A DNA stretch of 35,767 bases from Allosphingosinicella deserti. GTDB lineage: Bacteria > Pseudomonadota > Alphaproteobacteria > Sphingomonadales > Sphingomonadaceae. Below, piece after piece: positions 1-7,504 of the stretch. Numbering within the stretch: the first letter of the stretch is position 1; every line of letters starts with the position of its first letter. Made by a program: the position numbers and the translations under genes. The stretch is taken from the NCBI RefSeq assembly GCF_003012735.1, contig NZ_PXYI01000017.1, positions 1 to 35,767 on the forward strand, written 5' to 3'. The notes under the pieces were generated by a model that was not told where the DNA came from, did no database searches, and saw only the letters and a program-made list of their open reading frames with translations.

Positions 1-124
1 CGCGAAGATCATTTGAATAAGGCCGCGTCATCCATGCTGGCCTCCTTCCAGCCAGCACCTTGAATCACGATCCAGGCCCTTTGGGAATCCCCTGCCAGAT
101 TCACAGAAAAATGATCATGCTCTA
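1..124 (-). mobile_element. Terminal fragment of an unidentified insertion sequence (left copy)
   Basis: These 124 bases are the exact reverse complement of 35642-35765. Reading outward from the IS66 remnant, the shared part starts TA then GAGCATGATCATTTTTC. The flanks differ just before that TA, so TA is a likely target-site duplication, as made by IS630-type and some IS5-type elements. No transposase is visible in this piece. The insertion cuts the last codons of tnpC. An identical piece of about read or k-mer length at both ends is what a draft contig shows when it stops inside a repeated IS. Confidence 0.7.
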
Positions 125-1717
125 AAGAGTACCACGGGGCGAGTTCACCGATACGGTTGGCGGGGTGCCCATCGGCGATGCGGGTAAGCACGTCGCGCAG
201 CCAGGCTTCTGGGTCGACGAAGTTGAGCCGGGCGGTCTGGATGAGCGTGTAGATCGCCGCTGCGCGCTCGCCACCCTTGTCCGAGCCGGCGAAAAGGTAG
301 TTCTTGCGGCCGAGCGCCACGGGGCGAAGGCAGTTCTCGGCACGGTTGTTGTCGGCCTCGAGCCGCGCGTCGTCACAGAAGCGGGTCAGCGCCGCGCGAC
401 GCTTGACCGCATAGCGAATGGCGTCGGCCAGCGCGCCCTTGCCCGAGATGCGCCGCATGGTGTCCTCGGCCCAGTTGAAGAAGCCGTTTACCGCTGCCCT
501 CACGACCTGTCGGCGGTCGTGACGCTCGTCGACCGGAAGCCCGCGTCCCAACTCTTCCATTTCGTACATCAGGTCGATCATGCTGACGCCGGTGCGCGCC
601 GTGGTCGAGCCGGTCGCCTTCCACACGTCGTAGATTTTGCGCCGGACGTGCGCCCAGCACGCCACCTCGACGATGGGACCGGGCTGACGGCGTCCATCGT
701 AGAGCTGGTCGTAGCCCGCATAGCCATCGGCTTGGAGGAATCCGCTGAAGCCAGCGAGGTGCGCACGCGGTCGCTCGCCCTTGCGGTCGGGCGTGTAGAA
801 GTAGGCCGCTGCCGGCGGGCCGATACCCTGCCAGCCCGGTCATCGCGCGCATAGACCCACAGCCTGCCGGTCTTGGTCTTGCCAGTCCCTGGTGCCAGCA
901 CCGGCACCGGTGTGTCGTCCGTGTGGATCTTGTCGGCTGCGAACACGTGGGCGCGAATGTGGTCGACCAGCGGCTGGAGCAGCCAGCTGACCTGGCCGAC
1001 CCAGTCCGCCATGGTCGAGCGGTCGAGGTCGACGCCTTCGCGGGCGTATATCTCCGCCTGCCGGTAGAGGGGCAGATGGTCGGCGTACTTGGACACCAGC
1101 ACGTGCGCGAGCAGGCCGGGTCCAGCCTTGCCACGTGGGATGGGCAACGCCGGTGCGGGCGCCTGGGTGATGGCGTCGCAGCGCTGGCAGGCTAGCTTGG
1201 GGCGGACATGGCGCACGACCTGGAAGCGGCCGGGCACATACTCCAGCACTTCGGTCACGTCCTCGCCCAGCGCCGACATCGTCCCGCCGCAAGCGCCGCA
1301 GCCGTCCGCATGCGGAGCGGCGTGGAGGACCTCTTGGCGTGGCAGATGGTCAGGCAGCGGCAGGCGCTTTGGCTTGCGCTTCTCGCGGGCGGGGGGCGGC
1401 ACGCTGGCGTCAGCGGACGCGCTGTTCGCCTCGGCCTCGACCGTCTCCAGCTCTTCCAGCCGCAGCTCCAGCTGCTCGATCTCGCGGGTGAGCCGCTCGG
1501 ACGACTGGCCGAACTGCATGCGCGTGAGCCGTGCCAGCTGGACCTTGAGCTTCTCGATCTCCAACGCGGTCAGCTGGATGGTCGCCTTCGCGGCGCGAAG
1601 CTCGGCCTCGCTGGTGGCGAGTGCAGTGACAGTGGCTGCGTGCTGGGCCTGCAACGCCTGTGCGAAGGCGCGCAGCTCATCCGGGTCGGAGGGGAGATCG
1701 ACCATCGCCAGCGACAT
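125..1717 (-). pseudogene. tnpC: IS66 transposase TnpC, frameshifted and 3'-truncated
   Basis: This is the DDE transposase of IS66. The N-terminal part has a long helical, probably coiled-coil stretch (about residues 18-105), a basic KRKPKRLPLPDHLPR segment, and a Cys-rich zinc-binding-like section (GCGACGG and a later CQRC). The central part contains IHTDDTPVPVL. Near 830-845 the frame is lost after VYARDDRAG. The homologous continuation (GIGPPAAAYFYTPDRKGE, later ACWAHVRRKIYDVW and NRAENCLRPVALGRKN) runs in another frame down to 125, as if one base were missing. The total of about 530 codons matches the usual TnpC length. The last residues, after ELAPWYS, are replaced by foreign IS sequence. 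One sequencing error could also explain the frame break, but the tnpB lesion supports real decay. The start at 1717 is the in-frame ATG before SLAMVDLP. Confidence 0.85.
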
Positions 1718-1774
1718 GGCCCATCTTACCACCGGCCCGACTCAGGCCAAGCGAAAAGGGCTGAAAAGTGCCGC

Positions 1775-2190
1775 TCAGACCAGCGTTGGCGCAGTCACCG
1801 GGGCGGGCGCCACGGTGCGCCGCCAGTCGATGCCCTCTATGAGCAGCGCCAGTTGCGCGGGGCTGAGCACGATGCCGCCGTCGACCAGTGGCGGCCACAC
1901 GAACCGGCCCTTCTCCAGCCGCTTGGCGAACAGGCACATGCCCGAGCCGTCCCAGTACAGCGCCTTGAGATAGTCGCCGCGCTTGCCCCGGAACAGGAAC
2001 AGGTGACCCGAGTACGGGTCGGCGCCGAGTACATGGCTGGCAAGCGCGGTCAGCCCGTCGAAGCCCTTCTGCATGCTCACCGGCTTGCAGGCGAGATACC
2101 GGCAAGCGCGGTCAGCCCGTCGAAGCCCTTCTGCATGCTCACCGGCTTGCAGGCGAGATACACCTTGGTGCCCGGCGCCAGCGCTATCAC
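1775..2190 (-). pseudogene. tnpB: IS66 accessory protein TnpB, frame broken by a 62-bp duplication
   Basis: TnpB is the small IS66 accessory protein. The expected start is GTG at 2190, overlapping the tnpA stop in GTGA, and it gives the usual N-terminus IALAPGTKVYLACKPVSMQ, then KGFDGLTALA. After that the reading enters the second copy of a 62-bp tandem repeat. Because 62 is not a multiple of three, the native frame soon stops. The body of the protein (HVLGADPYSGHLFLFRGKRG, then WDGSGMCLFAKRLEKGRFVW) continues in another frame, which is also open upstream through the first copy, with an ATG at 2197. A variant with a nonsense N-terminus could therefore still be made. Native length would be about 117 residues, normal for TnpB. 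Confidence 0.8.
2039..2161. repeat. 62-bp direct tandem duplication inside tnpB
   Basis: Positions 2039-2099 and 2101-2161 are identical over 61 bases, at a period of 62. The unit starts GGCAAGCGCGGTCAGCC. The two copies show no divergence, so the duplication is recent or is an assembly artefact. It shifts the tnpB frame. Confidence 0.95.
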
Positions 2191-2648
2191 GACGCATGCC
2201 CCAGTGCCCGCAGCACGCGGGCGAGCGCCTTCTCGTTGACGTAGCTGTCGACCGACAGTCGGACACCGCTGGCCAAGTCGATGTCGATGCTGCCCGGTCG
2301 CGTCCCTGGATGCGGGCGAACCAGGTCTTCCGCCGGTGCCGCAGATGGCGACGACCTGGCGGGTGCCGGTGCAGGTGTCGCCGGCATCAGCGCCATACTC
2401 GGTTCAGTCGAAACGACGTCCGTCACCACTCCATACGGGATGAACTGCAACGGCTCGCTGGCGATGCTCACCGCCTTTCGCTGCGCCGACCGCCAGTTGT
2501 AGATGAGGCTCTCTGCGATGCCGAGCCGCCGAGATACCTCGCGCACCGTCACGCCCGGCGCCAACGCCTCGGCGACCACCGCCGTCTTCTCCGCCTCGCT
2601 GTAGGTCCGCCGGCGCTCCGTCCGGGTGATGACCTCCATCCGCCTCAT
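2187..2648 (-). CDS. tnpA: IS66 transposase accessory protein TnpA (helix-turn-helix)
   Basis: This 153-residue protein of the IS66 TnpA/InsN type has an N-terminal helix-turn-helix of IS3/IS66 type: RRRTYSEAEKTAVVAEAL, then VTVREVSRRLGIAESLIYNW. A Pro/Ala-rich linker and a C-terminal section follow (SIDIDLASGVRLSVDSYVNE). The ATG at 2648 is preferred because a strong AGGAGG lies just upstream; open frame continues to 2699 but looks non-coding. Its TGA overlaps the tnpB GTG, the usual translational coupling in IS66 elements. It is the only intact gene of this copy. Confidence 0.85.
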   Translation of the reverse strand: MRRMEVITRTERRRTYSEAEKTAVVAEALAPGVTVREVSRRLGIAESLIYNWRSAQRKAVSIASEPLQFIPYGVVTDVVSTEPSMALMPATPAPAPARSSPSAAPAEDLVRPHPGTRPGSIDIDLASGVRLSVDSYVNEKALARVLRALGHAS

Positions 2649-2851
2649 CTCCTGACCTCCTTCTGCACTCCAGAAGGAGACCACCACAGGTCCGGACATC
2701 GACGGCTACGCCCCGCTCGGCAACACGCGGCTCACCGGACGGTTACGAGAAGGCCGCCTTGCCGAACGCGCCTCCGAGCCCGGTTTCGATCCTGTTACCG
2801 CCTTGCCGCCGTCCCGAGACATTCGTGAGCACTGCGTAGGGACAGGGACAT

Positions 2852-2897
2852 GACTAACCCGTCTTAGACCCGTCCGGGTCAGCCTTAAGAGTTAGTC
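2852..2897. other. Three-tier imperfect palindrome upstream of the RTX gene
   Basis: Outer arms are GACTAAC (2852-2858) and GTTAGTC (2891-2897). Middle arms are CTTA (2863-2866) and TAAG (2886-2889). Inner arms are GACCC (2867-2871) and GGGTC (2876-2880) around a four-base loop. The structure lies about 95 bases before the RTX start. There is no T-run, so it is not a classic terminator. It could be a 5'-leader structure, a protein-binding site or an IS-flank relic. Confidence 0.5.
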
Positions 2898-2992
2898 GCC
2901 TGACCGGAAGGCCGGTCTCGCTGCGGCGGCTTGCTGGTAGAAGCCGGGAGCGCAGTGCCCGGGCCGCGGGCCGCAAATTGCGGGAGCGAGAC

Positions 2993-5900
2993 ATGGCGAC
3001 CTATTTCAACGCCAAGGGCAAAAGCACCATCCAGGGCACGAGCGGCAAGGACGCCTTCTGGGCGTTCATGGCAGACACGAATTTCGCGTTCAGCAACCCG
3101 GACGCCGTGCTCGCGACGCTGACCTGGACGACCCCCTATCATCTGGCCGACGGATCCGCGTTCACGGTCGTCGCGAACGAGATCCAGGTGTCGCTCGACA
3201 TCCTTGCCGGGGCCGAGGGTACGGACATCGTCTACGGATCCGCGTTCCGCGATGCCCTGTTCTACAACAACGGAACCTTTCTCAACGGTCTTGGCGGCCT
3301 TTCGGGTATCGAGCAGATCTTCCTCGGGGCCGGCGACGACCTGGTCGATCTCAGCCCCCAGGGCGTCGACGGGCTCGACTATGCGAAGGACGTCAAGATC
3401 TTCGGCGAGGAGGGCAACGATATCCTGATTTCCGGCGCGGGAAGCGACAGCCTCGACGGCGGGGCGGGAAACGACATCATCATCGGCGGCAAACGCGCGG
3501 ATACCATTTACGGCGGTGGCGGGGACGACAGCCTCTATGGCGACGATCTCGGCTATGACGGGTTCGCGGGCGATGACACGCTGTTCGGCGGTGCCGGCAA
3601 CGATGTGCTGCACGGCGGCGGGCGCGGCGATCGCCTTGAGGGCGGGGAAGCCAACGATCTGCTTCATGGCGACATAGGCAACGACACTCTTCTCGGAGGC
3701 GCGGGAAACGACACGCTGTTCGGAGACGTGGACGGCATCGCGGGCGAGGATAGCCTCGACGGCGGCGGAGGCAACGATGCGCTCTACGCCGGCGCCGGGA
3801 GTGACGTCCTGGCCGGCGGCGCCGGCGCGGACTGGATCGACGCGGGCGACGGCGACGACAATGCCGGCGGCGGAACCGAGGACGACGTCCTTGTTGCCGG
3901 CGGCGGCAACGACTTCCTGGATGGCGGTGCCGGCACGGACACGGTGCGATTCTCCGGTCGGCGTGCGGACTATGCGTTCTCCACGCTCGCGAGCGGCGAC
4001 ACCCTGTTCGTCGACCTGCGCCCCGGGGCGCCGGATGGAGCGTCCGACACGGTCAGGAACGTCGAGTTCTTCCAGTTTGCGGACGGCATCTTCCCGGCAG
4101 GGCAGATCAACGCCCTCCCGGTCATCCAGTCCGGCGGCGGCGGAGACGTGGCGGCGCTCACCCTGACCGAAAACAGCCTCGACGTGACCGTCGTGATGGC
4201 GACCGATCCTGATCCTGGCCAGGTGATCCGCTACGCTCTCGTCGCCGGGCCCGACCGCAACCTGTTCCAGATCGATGCCGCCACCGGGTCGCTCTCGTTC
4301 CTGGGCGCTCCCGACTTCGAATCTCCTGCCGATCAGGGCGCAGACAATGTCTATGAGGTGGTCGTCGCGGCACTCGACGGCTATGGCGGCACCGACATCC
4401 AGACGCTGCGGATCACGGTCACGGATGCCGCGGACGGCGCCGCCCCGGTCATGACCTCCTATGGCGGCGCGGCGACCGTCGATCTCCTGGTCGCCGAGAA
4501 CACGAGTCTCGCCGCGACCGTCACCGCAGCGGATCCCGACGGCACCGTGCCTACGCTCTCGATCGCCGGCGGCCCCGATGCCGCGGCCTTCGTGATCGAC
4601 GCGCTCACGGGCGAGTTGCGCTTCATCACGCCCCCCGATTTCGAGCAGCCGGGAGATGCTGACGGCGACCGCATGTTCGAAGTGCGCGTTCGTGCGTCCG
4701 ACGGTATCAACACGAGCTCGCAGCTGCTCCGCATCGCCATCGGCAACGAAAACGAGTTCGCACCGGCAATCGTGTCGAACGGAGGCACCGCCGCGGCAAG
4801 GATCGTCATGCCCGAGAATCTCGGGCTGGTAACGACCGTCCTGGCTATCGATGCGGACGGGACGAACCCTGGCTTTGCGATTGCCGGGGGTGCGGATGCC
4901 GGCCTGTTCTCGATAGACGCGGCGACCGGAAGGCTGTCCTTCCTCGCAGCCGCCGATTTCGAGAATGCCTCGGACTCCGACCGTAATGGCGTTTACGAGG
5001 TCGTCGTGAGCGCCTCCGACGGCGGCTTCACGGCCGAGCAGGCCTTGTCGGTCGAAATCTTCGGCGTGAACGACGTCGCGCCTTCCTTCACGTCGAACGG
5101 CGGCGGGGCGACGGCCGAGGTGAGCATCGCCGAGAACACGATCGCGGTGACTCTTGTGCAGGCGAGCGATGCCGACGGTCCTCGAATCTCGTATCTGCTC
5201 GAGGGCGGAGCGGATGCGGACCTGTTCCTCCTCGACGCAGCGACCGGCTCGCTCGCGTTCCGGGCAGCGCCCGATTACGAGGACCGGATCGATGCCGATT
5301 CCGACGGCATCTACGAAGTGTTCGTAAGGGCGACCGACGGCATGCTCTCCGCGTTGCAGGCGATCCGAGTCACGATCACAGACGTGAACGAGATCGGCCG
5401 CACCCTGACCGGCACTGCGGCAGGCGAAACCTTCTCACCGACCGCCAATTCCTCGGCCCTTCGATCCTCCGCCTTGTCGGACACGATCTTCGGGCTTGGC
5501 GGAAACGACCGCATCGATGGCGGCGCCGGTACCGATCGCCTCGTCGGCGGGCCTGGCGACGACATCTACTTCGTCGGTACGTTCTCGGACGACGGCAAGG
5601 ACATCAACGACGACCTCGTGGTCGAGCTCGCGGGCGAAGGCGTGGACCTGGTGAACGCCGCCGTCTCCTATCGCCTGCCCGCAAACGTGGAGCGGCTGAC
5701 GCTCACCGGGCTCGGCGCGCTCACCGGCATCGGCAACGACCTTGCCAATCTCATCACCGGCAATATGGCCGCCAATGCCCTTCAGGGTCTCGGCGGCAAC
5801 GACGTGCTGGTCGGCGACGACGGCAACGATGTCCTGGACGGCGGCGACAATAATGACACCCTCTCCGGAGGTCTCGGCGCCGACGATCTGCGCGGCGGCG

Positions 5901-6790
5901 CGGGAACCGATCAGCTGGATGGCGGCGCCGGCGCCGATCTTCTGCAGGGCGGGATCGACAGCGACGTCTACGCGGTCGACACCTATTCCGACGATGGCGA
6001 CGCGCTGAACGACGACAGGATCGTCGAGTTCGCCGGCGAAGGGACTGCCGACCACGCCAAAGCGTCGGTTTCGTACCGGCTTCCCGACAATGTCGAATAT
6101 CTCACGCTCGTCGGAGCCGATGCTCTGGACGGCACCGGAAACGCGCTCGATAACGTCATCTCCGGCAACGGGGCCGCCAATCGTCTCAACGGCGATGCCG
6201 GCAACGACACGATCGAAGGCGCCGGCGGAGACGATACGATTTTCGGCGGCCTCGGAAGCGACACGCTCAGCGGAAAGTCCGGCAACGACCGGCTGAGCGG
6301 CGATGAATCTCCCGACAAGCTCACCGGAGGTGCGGGAGACGACTGGCTCAACGGGGGCAGCTCGAACGATACGCTGAACGGCTCGGAGGGCGCTGACTAT
6401 CTGATCGGAGGGCTGAACAAGGACGTGCTGACCGGCGGCCTTGACGCCGACACCTTCTACTTCGCTCCTGGCGACACTTCGGTCCAGGCCGCCGCGGCCG
6501 ACACCATTACCGATTTCTTGGCGGTTGAGGATCGGATCGACCTCGCGATGGTCGGCGGCATCCTCGCTGCCGCATCCTATGCGGAGCGGGCAATCGCCGG
6601 CACGCTGATGAGCGACGCCCTGTCGGCGGCGACCACCCAGATGACGGCCGGCACCTCGGTGGTGTTCGTCGCCGGCCCCCTGGACGGATGGCTGTTCTGG
6701 GATGGCAATGGGGACGGCATTCTCGATCAGGGGGTGATCCTGCTCGGCGCGAGCATGCTGGCGGCGTTCAATTCCTCCAATGTGATCTGA
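2993..6790 (+). CDS. Large secreted RTX protein with cadherin-like repeats
   Basis: This 1265-residue protein is probably exported by a type I system and folds outside the cell on calcium binding. After a unique N-terminus (1-140) comes a first block of GGxGxD nonapeptide repeats (about 141-317, for example GGAGNDTLFGD). Four cadherin-like domains of about 105 residues follow (about 376-802), each with an AEN or PEN start, an FxIDxxTGxLxF core and DFExPxD. A second RTX block (about 832-1150) contains two NVExLTLxG units. The C-terminus (TITDFLAVEDRIDL, later FWDGNGDGILDQGVILL) resembles type I secretion domains. I see no cysteine and no Sec signal peptide, both usual for this class. ATG 2993 is chosen because GGGAG lies about 7 bases upstream. 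No dedicated ABC exporter or membrane-fusion gene is nearby. The likely role is adhesin or biofilm/S-layer-like protein; the ligand cannot be read from sequence. Confidence 0.9.
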   Translation: MATYFNAKGKSTIQGTSGKDAFWAFMADTNFAFSNPDAVLATLTWTTPYHLADGSAFTVVANEIQVSLDILAGAEGTDIVYGSAFRDALFYNNGTFLNGLGGLSGIEQIFLGAGDDLVDLSPQGVDGLDYAKDVKIFGEEGNDILISGAGSDSLDGGAGNDIIIGGKRADTIYGGGGDDSLYGDDLGYDGFAGDDTLFGGAGNDVLHGGGRGDRLEGGEANDLLHGDIGNDTLLGGAGNDTLFGDVDGIAGEDSLDGGGGNDALYAGAGSDVLAGGAGADWIDAGDGDDNAGGGTEDDVLVAGGGNDFLDGGAGTDTVRFSGRRADYAFSTLASGDTLFVDLRPGAPDGASDTVRNVEFFQFADGIFPAGQINALPVIQSGGGGDVAALTLTENSLDVTVVMATDPDPGQVIRYALVAGPDRNLFQIDAATGSLSFLGAPDFESPADQGADNVYEVVVAALDGYGGTDIQTLRITVTDAADGAAPVMTSYGGAATVDLLVAENTSLAATVTAADPDGTVPTLSIAGGPDAAAFVIDALTGELRFITPPDFEQPGDADGDRMFEVRVRASDGINTSSQLLRIAIGNENEFAPAIVSNGGTAAARIVMPENLGLVTTVLAIDADGTNPGFAIAGGADAGLFSIDAATGRLSFLAAADFENASDSDRNGVYEVVVSASDGGFTAEQALSVEIFGVNDVAPSFTSNGGGATAEVSIAENTIAVTLVQASDADGPRISYLLEGGADADLFLLDAATGSLAFRAAPDYEDRIDADSDGIYEVFVRATDGMLSALQAIRVTITDVNEIGRTLTGTAAGETFSPTANSSALRSSALSDTIFGLGGNDRIDGGAGTDRLVGGPGDDIYFVGTFSDDGKDINDDLVVELAGEGVDLVNAAVSYRLPANVERLTLTGLGALTGIGNDLANLITGNMAANALQGLGGNDVLVGDDGNDVLDGGDNNDTLSGGLGADDLRGGAGTDQLDGGAGADLLQGGIDSDVYAVDTYSDDGDALNDDRIVEFAGEGTADHAKASVSYRLPDNVEYLTLVGADALDGTGNALDNVISGNGAANRLNGDAGNDTIEGAGGDDTIFGGLGSDTLSGKSGNDRLSGDESPDKLTGGAGDDWLNGGSSNDTLNGSEGADYLIGGLNKDVLTGGLDADTFYFAPGDTSVQAAAADTITDFLAVEDRIDLAMVGGILAAASYAERAIAGTLMSDALSAATTQMTAGTSVVFVAGPLDGWLFWDGNGDGILDQGVILLGASMLAAFNSSNVI

Positions 6791-6807
6791 GCCGGCGCGA
6801 TGCCGGC
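6791..6807 (+). terminator. Possible terminator hairpin after the RTX gene
   Basis: GCCGGC, a 5-base loop, then GCCGGC starts immediately after the stop codon. The stem is 6 bp of pure GC, with no T-run following. It is a weak candidate. Confidence 0.3.
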
Positions 6808-6882
6808 GCATTGATATCGGAGCGAGCGGCGGGGACCGAGCGCGCCTCGGCGATATCGCGCTCTGCCAAGCTCCCGTGTCGT

Positions 6883-7134
6883 CTAAGCGTCCTGTTCCCG
6901 CGATTCAGGCTGGGAGCGAGGCCCGCCGCGCGCGACGTCCACGCTGCCGCAAGCGCGCTCGTTTTCGCTCCGGGCCGCGACCCCCTGGGCGAGCCGAACC
7001 GCTTCCTGCTCATACGCGCCCGCGATCAGTCTCAGCAGGATCCGTCGTCCCTCCAAGGCCGTGGCATCCGACATCGTCCGGTAGCGTTCCGCCCGCCGGC
7101 GAAGACTCCCGATCAGTTCCTTCGCTGGTTTCAT
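6883..7134 (-). CDS. Small helical protein of unknown function (83 aa)
   Basis: I do not recognise a named family. The core (about residues 5-50) is a predicted long amphipathic helix: ELIGSLRRRAERYRTMSDAT, then GRRILLRLIAGAYEQEAVRL. The tail is polar and low in complexity. A good GAGGAGAGG ribosome-binding site lies 4-10 bases before the ATG at 7134, which supports a real gene. The core aligns by eye with the 55-residue product of 17369-17536 (L-RR, RY, RR, LL, I/M-A-AY, EA). Similar short R/A-rich helical proteins are common in sphingomonads, usually as orphans. It is convergent with the RTX gene and divergent from the TonB-receptor block. It has no signal peptide or membrane segment. Confidence 0.6.
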   Translation of the reverse strand: MKPAKELIGSLRRRAERYRTMSDATALEGRRILLRLIAGAYEQEAVRLAQGVAARSENERACGSVDVARGGPRSQPESREQDA

Positions 7135-7406
7135 GACACCTCTCCTCGACGTGTCCCAAAGAGAACCCTTGTCGTCACAGTCGCATGCTGACCGGACGGC
7201 AATTTGGTTTCAATTGTGCCAGGAAGACACTGTCCCGGATCGGGCAACCCGTCTCGTGCCGGATATCGCAGGCACGTCGGCAGGAGCGCTCCCCGGCAGC
7301 AGGCAGGCAGTCGCGCGATCGACCTTCTGCGGGAAGGCGAATGGCCGCTCGACGGCGCCGAAAGAGGCATCCCGGACGGGGGCAGGCTGGCTTGTCGAGC
7401 ATGCGA

Positions 7407-7459
7407 GTAGACAAAAAGAGGTATATCCCAAAGGGTATTTGTCTACTTTCCCGGTAGAC
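7407..7459. promoter_or_regulatory. Triple GTAGAC operator-like site before the receptor/cys block
   Basis: GTAGACAAA (7407-7415) and TTTGTCTAC (7438-7446) form a perfect 9-bp inverted repeat with 22 bases between the arms. A third GTAGAC, in direct orientation, lies at 7454-7459. The region between is AT-rich relative to its surroundings (GTATATCCCAAAGGGTATT) and the receptor start is 46 bases further on. This looks like the promoter and operator for the TonB-receptor/cysTWA block. A LysR-type sulfur regulator would fit the context, but the identity is inferred. The remainder of 7135-7504 shows no convincing gene. Confidence 0.5.
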
Positions 7460-7504
7460 ATCAAGATTGCTCCAGAACCGTTCCCATCTTCTGGAGACGA
7501 ACCC

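Larger units (their letters stand above)
125..2746 (-). mobile_element. IS66-family insertion sequence, degraded
   Basis: Three genes lie in the standard IS66 order tnpA-tnpB-tnpC on the minus strand, with tnpA and tnpB overlapping at GTGA. The copy is decayed. tnpB carries a 62-bp tandem duplication, tnpC a frameshift near 838, and the tnpC end is replaced by another IS at 124. A possible left inverted repeat, read on the minus strand from 2746, begins GTAACCGTCCGGTGAG, resembling the GTAA start of IS66 ends. That boundary is tentative, and no matching right end remains in the window. Confidence 0.8.

Noticed and set aside
3417-3960. Short repeated units in the DNA considered as a CRISPR or tandem repeat array
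   Set aside because: The periodicity is 27 bases from coding of GGxGxD nonapeptides; there are no spacers.
5435-6811. A 458-codon open frame opposite the RTX repeats, rich in V, A, I and E
   Set aside because: Its regular look comes from the antisense of the GGxGxD codon repeats, not from a real protein.
7421-7440. Possible inner palindrome around CCCAAAGGG between the GTAGAC arms
   Set aside because: Only three base pairs match symmetrically; the flanking bases do not pair.
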